From: Leptospirales bacterium
GTDB lineage: Bacteria > Spirochaetota > Leptospiria > Leptospirales > Leptonemataceae
Assembly (NCBI GenBank): GCA_019694685.1
Contig: JAIBBM010000038.1
Span: forward strand, 1 to 41,268
Direction: 5' to 3'
DNA: 41,268 bases
A model generated the notes under the pieces. The model worked only from the letters and a program-made list of their open reading frames with translations. It searched no databases and was not told the origin of the DNA. The translations under genes and the position numbers were made by a program. Positions 34,337-41,268 of this stretch are shown piece after piece (positions within the stretch are counted from its first letter, which is position 1; the number at the start of each line of letters is the position of its first letter).

Positions 34337-37300
34337 TGTGATTTGGCCAGCTCTGGATTCATTCTGACAGTGCCCTGACGCTCCAGCTTGTTCCATCCGT
34401 ATCGCGCTCCTTTGAGCATAGCGAACATTGCCTTAAAGGTAATGATGTACATGAACTGTCTGTAGAAGAATCTCTGAATCAACACGAGGAACATCAGACG
34501 CTTCCGCTTGTTCTCCAGAATGAAGGCAAGCAGTGAACCGCAGACATCCATAAACAAGAATAGCAGGTAACCCACAGCGATTGCCTCCATGTCCCCCCGC
34601 AGAATGGAGAGAATGAACACAACGTCGCCTATCGGTGAGAGAGCCGGGAAAAGAACCTGGAACAGAAACATGTTGGGCAATGCAACCCAGCCGAGCGGGC
34701 CCTTGAAGAATGCATGCCTGTGCTTCCACAGACACTGGAAGGTTCCAAAGCTCCAGCGGAATCTTTGCTTGGAAAGAGTGCGAATGGTAGCAGGAGCTTC
34801 TGTGCGCGAACGAGCTTCCGCAGCGTATACAATGCGCGCTCCATTCTCAAGCATGGTAAGAGTGAGATCTGCGTCTTCCGTGAGAGTATCGCTCTTGTAG
34901 CCACCGGCCTCAAGAACTTTGGACCGACGCCATCCGCCTGTAGCCCCAGGAACCACACTGATGCAGTTGAGTGCGTCAAAGGCACGTCTGTCGAAATTCT
35001 GAGAGGTGATGTATTCTAGAGATTGAAAACCCGTCAGAACGTTGTGCACGTTTCCGACTTCCACATTCCCGCATACGGCGTCTACGAGTGGATCCTTGAA
35101 CGGTGCTGCCAGCTCCGTCAGAGTCTGAGGCATGACGATGGTATCCGCGTCAATTGTTACTACGATTTCGTGTTTTGCCTCTTTCATTCCTAGATTTAGC
35201 GCGGAAGATTTGCCCCCGTTTGGTTGCGAAACCAGACGAATGCGCTTGTCTTTTTTCATCAAGCCTCGCACGATTTCTTTCGTATTGTCCGTACTTCCAT
35301 CATCAATCACCAGCATTTCGAACTGAGGGTGCGTACTTTGCTGCAGAGATTGAATGGTCTGCGAAAGCACCTTCGCTTCGTTATACGAAGGAATGAGCAC
35401 GCTCACAGGAGGCAAAAATGTTCCGTCGTCCTTTCTTTCCTCTGCTTTGCGAACAGATTTGAAGACAAGAATCCCGAGAAACACAATGCGAAAGATCGCA
35501 AGTAAAGTTGTAAAAAGGAACAGCCATGTAATGATCACCCATCCCCAGCGTATGCTCAGCCACGAAGCGGCGGTGATATATACAAGCATGGCCTCGCTTG
35601 CAGGCATCGCAGGAAACAAAGTGGATTTGCTAATCCCTGTTGCGTCTTCCAGAGATTGGAATACATATCCCTTGCTTTTGAGCTCCGGAATGCCAATGCG
35701 AAGAGCTTCCACAGTGCGACTGCGATCGCCACCTCCGTCATGCATCACAATGATATGATTTCTTGGATTCTTCGCTTGCTCAATCAGACGATCTGCCATT
35801 AAGCGAGCAGTTGGTTTTTGCCAGTCGGCGACGTCGATGTTTGCCCCGATGATCAAGTATCCCATGTCCGCAGCCGTGCGAAGCGGATCGATTTCCGGGG
35901 CTTCGTCTGGATTTGAATCCGTGTTGTATGGTGCGCGAAACAGCATGGTCTTGTAGCCAGTTTCTCTTTCAATAATCCGCTGCGTGCTGTTGAGCTCCAG
36001 GCGAACGCGTTCGGGAGAAGTCTTGCTGAGATCAGGATGAAAGTAGGTATGATTGCCGATCGCATGACCTTCCGCGAGGATCCGCTGTACAATTTCAGGA
36101 TAACGTTCTGCCTGCTCTCCCACCACAAAGAACGTCGCGTGCACTTTGCTTTCCTTGAGTGCATCTAGAACTTTTGGAGTCCAAACTGGATCGGGACCAT
36201 CGTCGAAAGTCAGAACAAGCGATTTGTCTGGAATTGAATTCCCGATTCGCTCAATCAAATATCCTTCCGGAAGGGAGTCATATTTTGCAGCGTCGATAAA
36301 TCCTTCTCCATCCTGCTCTACACTCATTTTACCGCGCGATGGCACGGTATGAAGATGAAAGACTTCTCCAAAACTCAAATAGAGAACACTTCGAAGTGCT
36401 TCTGGCTCGACTACAGCTTCGATGTTGGGTTTCTGCTGCGGCAAGATCTTCCATATGGATGGATCTTCCGCACCCAGACGCCAAACACCAATTCCTGCCA
36501 CACCCAGGCGATCGATCGCAAGCTTCTGGTTCCAGGCGGTGACGTTATTCAAGAACCAGACCGTGTGATTGTTCCCATCTTCGCTGTAAGAAAAATGCAT
36601 GTTCCGACTTTCCGGGTCCATTCCAGGAAGTGCTCCCATATCGTCTGCCAGAGCCATTACTTCTGAAAACTTCATGCTGTAGGAGTGATTTTGCGACCAG
36701 TCAATCGCATAGGTTCCAATCCCAACGATTAATTTCTCTGGTGGAACGTCTTTCAAAGTGAACGCAACGTTTTCCTCAAACCATTCCTGACTTGCAATCG
36801 GACCAGCCGGACCACTCGTATAGTGTTCATCATATGCCATCAATACAACGCCGTCGGCCACCTGAGCGATTGCTTTTACATCATAAGCAGGATCGTGTGC
36901 TGTGATGTCTACCGTGAGGATCATATCGCGTTCATGCAAACGATCCGCCAGTTCCTTTAGAAACTTTACATAGTCCGCACGCCCAGCAGTGCCAAGAGTC
37001 TCGATATCAATATTCAATCCCTTGAGATGATCGCGCTCTGCGAATTGGACCAGGACACCTGCGATGCACTCTCGCAATTGCGGGCTGGCGAGAAGTCTGC
37101 GCATTTCCGCTGTATGCCATTTCTCATGGTCTCCGTTCGTTACGCGGCCAATCACGGCAGAATCGGATTCGTCCAGGACGCGACGAACTTCTTCATCAAT
37201 TCTTTCACTCACTTCGCATTTGGCACTTGTTAGAAAGTACCAATCAGGAAACACAACATCGATTCGATCCTTGTGATCGCGAAATGCCGCCACACTCGCC

Positions 37301-37617
37301 AGATCATGCTGCACTAAAAACGCGGTAACCAGCTTATCTCCCTGACGGGGAATCGCAAGAAGTGGACCTTTCTTATCTTCCACTTTGCGCTGCACTTCGT
37401 GGCCATGCTTCTGTTTTGCACTCAGATCCTGCGCCTGGTCTCGCAAAATCCTGACCCTCTTGTCCACATTGCGTTTGTGCTGAAAATCAGGGAGAGGAGG
37501 AGTAACAAAGAGCGCGGCTACAAACGCGGCAGCTAGTCCACCGCCCACGAGCAAGAATGTAAAGAATGCGATGAGAAAGGAGCGCCAGCGCCGCGCTGTG
37601 GGATCTTCAAAAATCAT
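34333..37617 (-). CDS. GH18 / polysaccharide deacetylase / processive GT2 fusion
   Basis: This 1094-residue protein combines three enzyme domains. An N-terminal helix (about 12-38) leads to a GH18 domain (about 95-395) with KGLNIDIE holding the acid Glu206. A NodB deacetylase (about 465-660) follows with FDDGPD at 471-476, HTYFH at 523-527, RAPY at 561-564 and His626. Then come helices (about 678-720) and a GT2 domain (about 735-985) with DDGS, IDADT, TEDADL and QRFRW, the processive-synthase signature, and three or four terminal helices. GT2 should polymerise and export a beta-linked amino sugar while the outward domains deacetylate and cut it. Similar triple fusions are known in other bacteria, so this is a recognised but uncommon architecture. 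Confidence 0.92.
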   Translation of the reverse strand: MIFEDPTARRWRSFLIAFFTFLLVGGGLAAAFVAALFVTPPLPDFQHKRNVDKRVRILRDQAQDLSAKQKHGHEVQRKVEDKKGPLLAIPRQGDKLVTAFLVQHDLASVAAFRDHKDRIDVVFPDWYFLTSAKCEVSERIDEEVRRVLDESDSAVIGRVTNGDHEKWHTAEMRRLLASPQLRECIAGVLVQFAERDHLKGLNIDIETLGTAGRADYVKFLKELADRLHERDMILTVDITAHDPAYDVKAIAQVADGVVLMAYDEHYTSGPAGPIASQEWFEENVAFTLKDVPPEKLIVGIGTYAIDWSQNHSYSMKFSEVMALADDMGALPGMDPESRNMHFSYSEDGNNHTVWFLNNVTAWNQKLAIDRLGVAGIGVWRLGAEDPSIWKILPQQKPNIEAVVEPEALRSVLYLSFGEVFHLHTVPSRGKMSVEQDGEGFIDAAKYDSLPEGYLIERIGNSIPDKSLVLTFDDGPDPVWTPKVLDALKESKVHATFFVVGEQAERYPEIVQRILAEGHAIGNHTYFHPDLSKTSPERVRLELNSTQRIIERETGYKTMLFRAPYNTDSNPDEAPEIDPLRTAADMGYLIIGANIDVADWQKPTARLMADRLIEQAKNPRNHIIVMHDGGGDRSRTVEALRIGIPELKSKGYVFQSLEDATGISKSTLFPAMPASEAMLVYITAASWLSIRWGWVIITWLFLFTTLLAIFRIVFLGILVFKSVRKAEERKDDGTFLPPVSVLIPSYNEAKVLSQTIQSLQQSTHPQFEMLVIDDGSTDNTKEIVRGLMKKDKRIRLVSQPNGGKSSALNLGMKEAKHEIVVTIDADTIVMPQTLTELAAPFKDPLVDAVCGNVEVGNVHNVLTGFQSLEYITSQNFDRRAFDALNCISVVPGATGGWRRSKVLEAGGYKSDTLTEDADLTLTMLENGARIVYAAEARSRTEAPATIRTLSKQRFRWSFGTFQCLWKHRHAFFKGPLGWVALPNMFLFQVLFPALSPIGDVVFILSILRGDMEAIAVGYLLFLFMDVCGSLLAFILENKRKRLMFLVLIQRFFYRQFMYIITFKAMFAMLKGARYGWNKLERQGTVRMNPELAKSH

Positions 37618-37725
37618 GGATTTGCCAGAAATCTCAAATGGCTTCGCCCTTCACACCCTAATTCAAACGCGATGCTGGTGCGAGGATTGTTCTATCTGAC
37701 GACTCTGGTGCCCTGTTCAGGCCAT

Positions 37726-37754
37726 AAAAAAAGCCGCCCTTTCGAGGCGGCTTT
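37726..37754 (-). terminator. Strong intrinsic terminator of flaA2-flaA1
   Basis: On the minus strand a 9-bp stem, AAAGCCGCC / GGCGGCTTT with a 7-base loop, runs into a T-rich tract. It lies 22 bases after the flaA1 stop and insulates the operon from the large fusion gene downstream. Confidence 0.9.
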
Positions 37755-37776
37755 CGTTCAGTCTTAGACCACTCGC

Positions 37777-38865
37777 TTACGGTTGAGCGGGCTGTGCTGG
37801 TTGAGCAGGCTGTGAAGGCTGCGTATTTCCGCTCTGGATGGGTGCTGCAGGACCTGGAGCCTTGCTGCAATCTACGAGAGCAGTATAAGCGTCCGGGTTA
37901 CGTGCATTGTCGCGAATCATCTTGAGCAGATGGTTTTTACGATCACAATCCGCCTTGTCGAAGTCAAGAGCCGCACCATCGAAATGAACTTCGAAGATGT
38001 CCGTCAGAACGCGAAGCTCATCAAAGAAGATGTAAACGCTTTCGAGAGACGTATGTGGCTTGGAACGAAGCTTGAATTGCTTGAACACGAGCGTTTTGAT
38101 CGCAGGGAAAGAGTTCACATCTTGAGGGATGCTCTTAGGAATCTCAATGGACATAGGACGCCAGCCAATGAAATTCACAGAACCGAATTTCAGAATGTGG
38201 GTAGCACCTTTCCAGTCTTCAAACCATCCTTCGAGATCATAGTCGTTACCACGGCCCATCACCCATACAGATACTTTATGAACTTCACCAGGAAGTTCGA
38301 TTCCATAAAGGCAATCTACCACCATCGCACGACCTGCATTGACAGAAGATAGAGCTGGATTCTTGTAGCAGGAACGTGATTTGTAATCACCGGTCACAGC
38401 ATACTCGTTCAAAAATGGGCGAGGACGCTCTACCACATATTGATCCACATGCGGCGGGCGAATGCTCACCACGTTGTATCCAGGGAAAGTAAAACCAAAC
38501 TTCACACCGAGTACTCTGGCTTCTGGATAGTTCACGTTCTCGCGAATATCCTGAGGTGTACCTTTGATCAGCTTCACTTCTCTCTCAGCTTGAAGAGATT
38601 GAGCATTGGGCTGATACTGGCCGTCTTTGGAAGTCATATCCTTGTCTGTGGACACTTCCCAGCCATAGCCGCCGTTTGAGTAATCCTTGTCCCAGCTTTC
38701 CACTGTGATAGATCGCAGTTCATTGGAAGACACGTCACTCCCAACTGCCGTTTTGACGTCTGCACTTACGATTCCGCCGCCAAGTGCCAGAGCCACTGCA
38801 GCGATGCTTGACACAGCTGCGATGGTCGCCGTGCGACGATCGAAGATTTTCTTAATCAGTTCCAT
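37777..38865 (-). CDS. flaA1: Flagellar filament outer layer protein FlaA1
   Basis: This is a periplasmic flagellar sheath protein of about 362 residues. The signal region [30 protein letters not shown] ends near SA-DV. The FlaA core includes [65 protein letters not shown] and [17 protein letters not shown]. FlaA forms a sheath on the endoflagellum of spirochaetes and affects cell shape and motility. ATG 38865 has GGAG upstream; an ATG at 38895 overlaps the flaA2 stop and is the alternative. The C-terminus is a repetitive Pro-Ala-Gln tail ([12 protein letters not shown]). Assignment as FlaA1 rests on length and order as in Leptospira. Confidence 0.9.
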   Translation of the reverse strand: MELIKKIFDRRTATIAAVSSIAAVALALGGGIVSADVKTAVGSDVSSNELRSITVESWDKDYSNGGYGWEVSTDKDMTSKDGQYQPNAQSLQAEREVKLIKGTPQDIRENVNYPEARVLGVKFGFTFPGYNVVSIRPPHVDQYVVERPRPFLNEYAVTGDYKSRSCYKNPALSSVNAGRAMVVDCLYGIELPGEVHKVSVWVMGRGNDYDLEGWFEDWKGATHILKFGSVNFIGWRPMSIEIPKSIPQDVNSFPAIKTLVFKQFKLRSKPHTSLESVYIFFDELRVLTDIFEVHFDGAALDFDKADCDRKNHLLKMIRDNARNPDAYTALVDCSKAPGPAAPIQSGNTQPSQPAQPAQPAQP

Positions 38866-38891
38866 AGGTTTCTCCGCACGAATCATCGTTT

Positions 38892-39677
38892 TCACCAGTT
38901 GTCCTTCACTTCTGAACCAGGGTAAGCATTCTCGCTTTTATCAACGAGAGCCTTCAGTCCATCTACATAGAAGTAGAACTGGCCCGGTACTTCGTGCACA
39001 TCGCTCGTGACAAACAGACTTACGAAGTGCAGGTTCTTATCCAATAGCGCATAACGGGTGCTCTGTGGCAGCCATCCAGGAACGGTCACAGTCAGTTTTC
39101 TCCAACCGAAGAAGTCCAGACGACCAAGCGGAAGGTTGTGAGTGTTTCCGCGATAGTCGCGGAGCTTCAGGCTCATGTTATGACGAAACTTGCGGCCCAG
39201 TACCCAGACGGAGAATTGACGCGCCTTACCTTTGATTACATACTCGTGAGGTGGTTTCACTTCTACACGATCAAAGCCGCGGTTGTCGAAGTAGGTCTTG
39301 ATTCCGAGGATGTGGTTCGGGTTGTCTGGATTGTTTTGAACGTTGAGCGATTCGCCTTCTGGTGGCTTGGACTGCTCGTCATCGGCTGCGCGAATCTCAC
39401 CGCGCTGAACCATCTTCAGTGTGGTGGTTTCTCCGAGCGGGCACGTGGAGCGCGCATGCCAGTCTTCAGACTCTTCGAAGTCATCGAGCAAGATCACTTC
39501 GAGTCCTCCTGTAGCGCCTACTGTTTCAGCCGCCGGTGTTGCCGGTTGTGCAGGCTGACCAGGCTGCGTTGCTGGCTGTGCCGGTTGTGTGGTCGTTGGT
39601 TGAGCCTGCGCCCATACCTGACCGGTTATCATCAATGATGCAAAGATTGCGAGGAATCCGCTTTTTCTAACATCCAT
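38892..39677 (-). CDS. flaA2: Flagellar filament outer layer protein FlaA2
   Basis: From ATG 39675-39677, preceded by GGAG and AAAGGGA, this is a 261-residue FlaA-family sheath protein with a signal ending QVWA-QAQ. Right after the cleavage site is a Pro/Gln/Ala/Thr-rich linker with [20 protein letters not shown], mirroring the tail of FlaA1. The FlaA core has [54 protein letters not shown] and [17 protein letters not shown]. It is the first gene of the flaA2-flaA1 operon, driven by a sigma-28-like promoter. Confidence 0.9.
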   Translation of the reverse strand: MDVRKSGFLAIFASLMITGQVWAQAQPTTTQPAQPATQPGQPAQPATPAAETVGATGGLEVILLDDFEESEDWHARSTCPLGETTTLKMVQRGEIRAADDEQSKPPEGESLNVQNNPDNPNHILGIKTYFDNRGFDRVEVKPPHEYVIKGKARQFSVWVLGRKFRHNMSLKLRDYRGNTHNLPLGRLDFFGWRKLTVTVPGWLPQSTRYALLDKNLHFVSLFVTSDVHEVPGQFYFYVDGLKALVDKSENAYPGSEVKDNW

Positions 39678-39697
39678 GTCCCTTTCTCCTCTACTTC

Positions 39698-39733
39698 GGG
39701 TAGACCGAACCATTAGTCAGTATCGGTCTGCCC
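39698..39733. promoter_or_regulatory. Inverted repeat across the flaA2 start site
   Basis: Arms GGGTAGACCGA (39698-39708) and TCGGTCTGCCC (39723-39733) pair over 11 bp with one G-T mismatch and a 14-base spacer. They enclose the predicted -10 box and start point, a position suited to a repressor site. Confidence 0.45.
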
Positions 39734-39748
39734 AAAAAGAAACTTTTA
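39720..39748 (-). promoter_or_regulatory. Sigma-28 (FliA)-type promoter of flaA2-flaA1
   Basis: On the minus strand TAAAAGTTT at 39748-39740 and CCGATAC at 39726-39720 match the flagellar sigma-28 boxes (TAAAGTTT / GCCGATAA), with a gap one base longer than the E. coli consensus. Transcription would begin about 36 bases before the flaA2 ATG. Confidence 0.7.
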
Positions 39749-39836
39749 CGCTCGTGCTGCGAGAATTCGTGTTTTTTCTCACAGGCGTCCAGATTTTTTC
39801 GACTCTGTACGATTTTCGGGCAAAGGCAGGCCAACA

Positions 39837-41015
39837 TTGAAAGATCCAGCATATATTCTAGAGGGCAGAAGACTGCCTGTGGGAGCCTTCCTGGGCAGTC
39901 TTTCGCGACTGGGCCCGGTGGAACTGGGTGTCCTGGCGGCGCAGGCGGCCATTGAGGCTGCTTCCGTCGATCATGGGGCTGTATCTTCCATTATCTGCGG
40001 CAATGTAGTGCCCTCGGGGCCCGAATCTCTCTACCTGGCGCGCCACGTCGGGCTCAAAGCAGGCCTGCCCATCTCCGCATCTGCTCTCAATGTGAATAGA
40101 CTCTGCGGAAGCGGCCTTGAGGCGATCGCCCAGGCAGCCCATCAGATCCGCGCAGGAGAAGATCTATCTCTGGCGTGCGGTGTAGAAAGCATGAGTCAGT
40201 CTCCTTATCTGGCAGCCGGGGCAAGAACGGGAATCCGTTACGGAGACGGGAAACTCATCGATCTATTGTCCAGCGCTTTGACAGACCCATACATTGGCCA
40301 GGCAATGGGAAGGACTGCGGAAACACTGGCCCAGGAATACGGGATCTCTCGGCAGGACCAGGACGCCTGGGCACTCGTCTCACAAACGCGAGCAGAGGCA
40401 GCACAGAAATCAGGTAAGCTTTCAGACGAAATCAAAAGCGTCCAGGTCAAAGACGGTAAAGAAATGAAAGTATTTGATCGCGATGAATTTGTTCGCGGCA
40501 CCGCGGCGGGCGCGAAGCTGGCCGGGCTTGCACCTGCATTTCTCGAAAACGGAACCGTCACAGCTGGAAACGCCTCCGGCATCAACGATGGCGCTTCCGC
40601 AGTTGTAGTCTGTTCCGAACGTTATTTGCAGTCGTCCGGAAAAAAGCCACTGGCGAAAATTCTTGGATGGGCATCGCGCGGGTGCCCTCCGGAAAAAATG
40701 GGAATTGGCCCGGTGCACGCCATTCCGGCCGCACTTGCAAGCGCGGGCATCCAGCAGGAACAAATCCAACTCTGGGAAATCAACGAAGCGTTCGCGGCTC
40801 AATACCTCGCGGTTGCAAAATCATTGAAACTGGATCCGGAAATTACAAACGTAAACGGCGGTGCCATCGCGATTGGCCATCCACTCGGAGCATCAGGAAA
40901 TAGAATTCTACTTGGACTGGCAAAGGAACTGCGCAGGCGAAAACTGAAATACGGATGTGCCTCCCTTTGCATTGGAGGAGGCCAGGGGATTGCCATGGTG
41001 ATCGAATCGGTTTAG
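39837..41015 (+). CDS. Thiolase (acetyl-CoA acetyltransferase)
   Basis: This 392-residue thiolase exchanges or condenses acyl-CoA units. The nucleophile Cys90 lies in NRLCGSG, the substrate loop is NEAFAAQ, the base histidine is in GGAIAIGHPLGASGNR, and the second cysteine is in CIGGGQG. The TTG at 39837 is used, with AGG about 9 bases upstream; no ATG fits the family N-terminus. It may act in biosynthetic acetoacetyl-CoA formation or in beta-oxidation; the neighbours do not decide. It converges on cysM with a 4-base gap. Confidence 0.93.
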   Translation: MKDPAYILEGRRLPVGAFLGSLSRLGPVELGVLAAQAAIEAASVDHGAVSSIICGNVVPSGPESLYLARHVGLKAGLPISASALNVNRLCGSGLEAIAQAAHQIRAGEDLSLACGVESMSQSPYLAAGARTGIRYGDGKLIDLLSSALTDPYIGQAMGRTAETLAQEYGISRQDQDAWALVSQTRAEAAQKSGKLSDEIKSVQVKDGKEMKVFDRDEFVRGTAAGAKLAGLAPAFLENGTVTAGNASGINDGASAVVVCSERYLQSSGKKPLAKILGWASRGCPPEKMGIGPVHAIPAALASAGIQQEQIQLWEINEAFAAQYLAVAKSLKLDPEITNVNGGAIAIGHPLGASGNRILLGLAKELRRRKLKYGCASLCIGGGQGIAMVIESV

Positions 41016-41019
41016 AAAA

Positions 41020-41268
41020 TCATCCGAACAAATCAGAGGAGAGATACCTGTCTCCGCGATCACAAAGGATCGTGACGATCACTCCATCTTCTAACTGCTC
41101 TGCGAGTCGCGACGCGGCGCAGATAGCTCCGCCTGAACTCATGCCGCAGAATACACCGTCCCTCTTCGCAAGAAGGCGAGTGGTTGCTTCTGCGTCTTGT
41201 TGAGTGACATCCATTACGCGATCCACACGCGCCGGCTCAAAGATGGCCGGTAAGTATTCGACGGGCCA
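41020..41268 (-). CDS. cysM: Cysteine synthase, CysM type (3' part)
   Basis: The C-terminal 82 residues of a PLP-dependent O-acetylserine sulfhydrylase run off the right edge of the window. WPVEYLPAIFEPARVDRVMD, then FCGMSSGGAICAA (a phosphate/PLP region) and VTILCDRGDRYLSSDLF match the end of CysM more closely than CysK, which lacks this WP-EYLP-IF block. It would make cysteine from O-acetylserine and sulfide or thiosulfate. Confidence 0.88.
   Translation of the reverse strand, partial: WPVEYLPAIFEPARVDRVMDVTQQDAEATTRLLAKRDGVFCGMSSGGAICAASRLAEQLEDGVIVTILCDRGDRYLSSDLFG

Overview
The window looks like chromosomal DNA of a spirochaete of the order Leptospirales (Leptospira/Leptonema/Turneriella relatives). 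The main evidence is an adjacent pair of flagellar sheath genes whose sizes and order match FlaA2-FlaA1 of Leptospira, plus a DUF1554-type lectin-like lipoprotein, a family best known from Leptospira. Lipoprotein signals are frequent, genes are tightly packed (many 4-nt overlaps, even between convergent genes), and base composition is moderate, near 50% GC by eye. The species is inferred, not proven. No rRNA, tRNA, CRISPR array or intact insertion sequence was seen.

Layout. 1-8.3 kb: the end of an unidentified gene, a PLP lyase resembling sphingosine-1-phosphate lyase coupled to an FGGY sugar kinase, a diheme cytochrome c lipoprotein, and an ABC ATPase/permease pair followed by a secreted glycerophosphodiesterase. 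8.3-11.2 kb: a LysR regulator divergent from leuCD, with a recognisable promoter and a LysR-type palindrome between them. 11.2-13.8 kb: a lipoprotein form of YqgE/AlgH, a methyltransferase, a HEAT-repeat protein and an outer-membrane-type protein. 13.9-16.7 kb: a nitrite-reduction cluster of lipoprotein NirK fused to cytochrome c, NirV-like and SCO-like proteins, preceded by two identical-geometry CRP/FNR-type palindromes. 16.7-20 kb: a zinc alcohol dehydrogenase, the DUF1554 lipoprotein and a patch of decayed copper genes (a frameshifted SCO remnant and an internally deleted CopA-type ATPase), then a small secreted protein and a His-rich membrane protein.

20-24 kb: a tripartite ABC exporter (ATPase, FtsX-type permease, periplasmic adaptor). 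24-28.4 kb: two helical proteins of unknown function with an RDD membrane protein, divergent from an unusual regulator with seven membrane helices and a SARP-like winged-helix/BTAD output, then a lipoprotein. 28.4-37.6 kb: an envelope-directed block with a methyltransferase, an SDR, a PlsC-like acyltransferase, an unknown protein, a membrane sulfatase/LTA-synthase-like protein and, convergent to them, a 1094-residue fusion of GH18, polysaccharide deacetylase and processive GT2 domains. 37.7-39.8 kb: flaA2-flaA1 with a sigma-28-like promoter and a strong terminator. 39.8 kb to the end: a thiolase and the 3' end of cysM.

The best candidates for something not well described are the seven-helix SARP-like regulator with its divergent RDD operon, the 29.3-37.6 kb envelope block with its triple-domain glycan enzyme, and the copper/nitrite region, where functional genes sit beside remnants of the same families.
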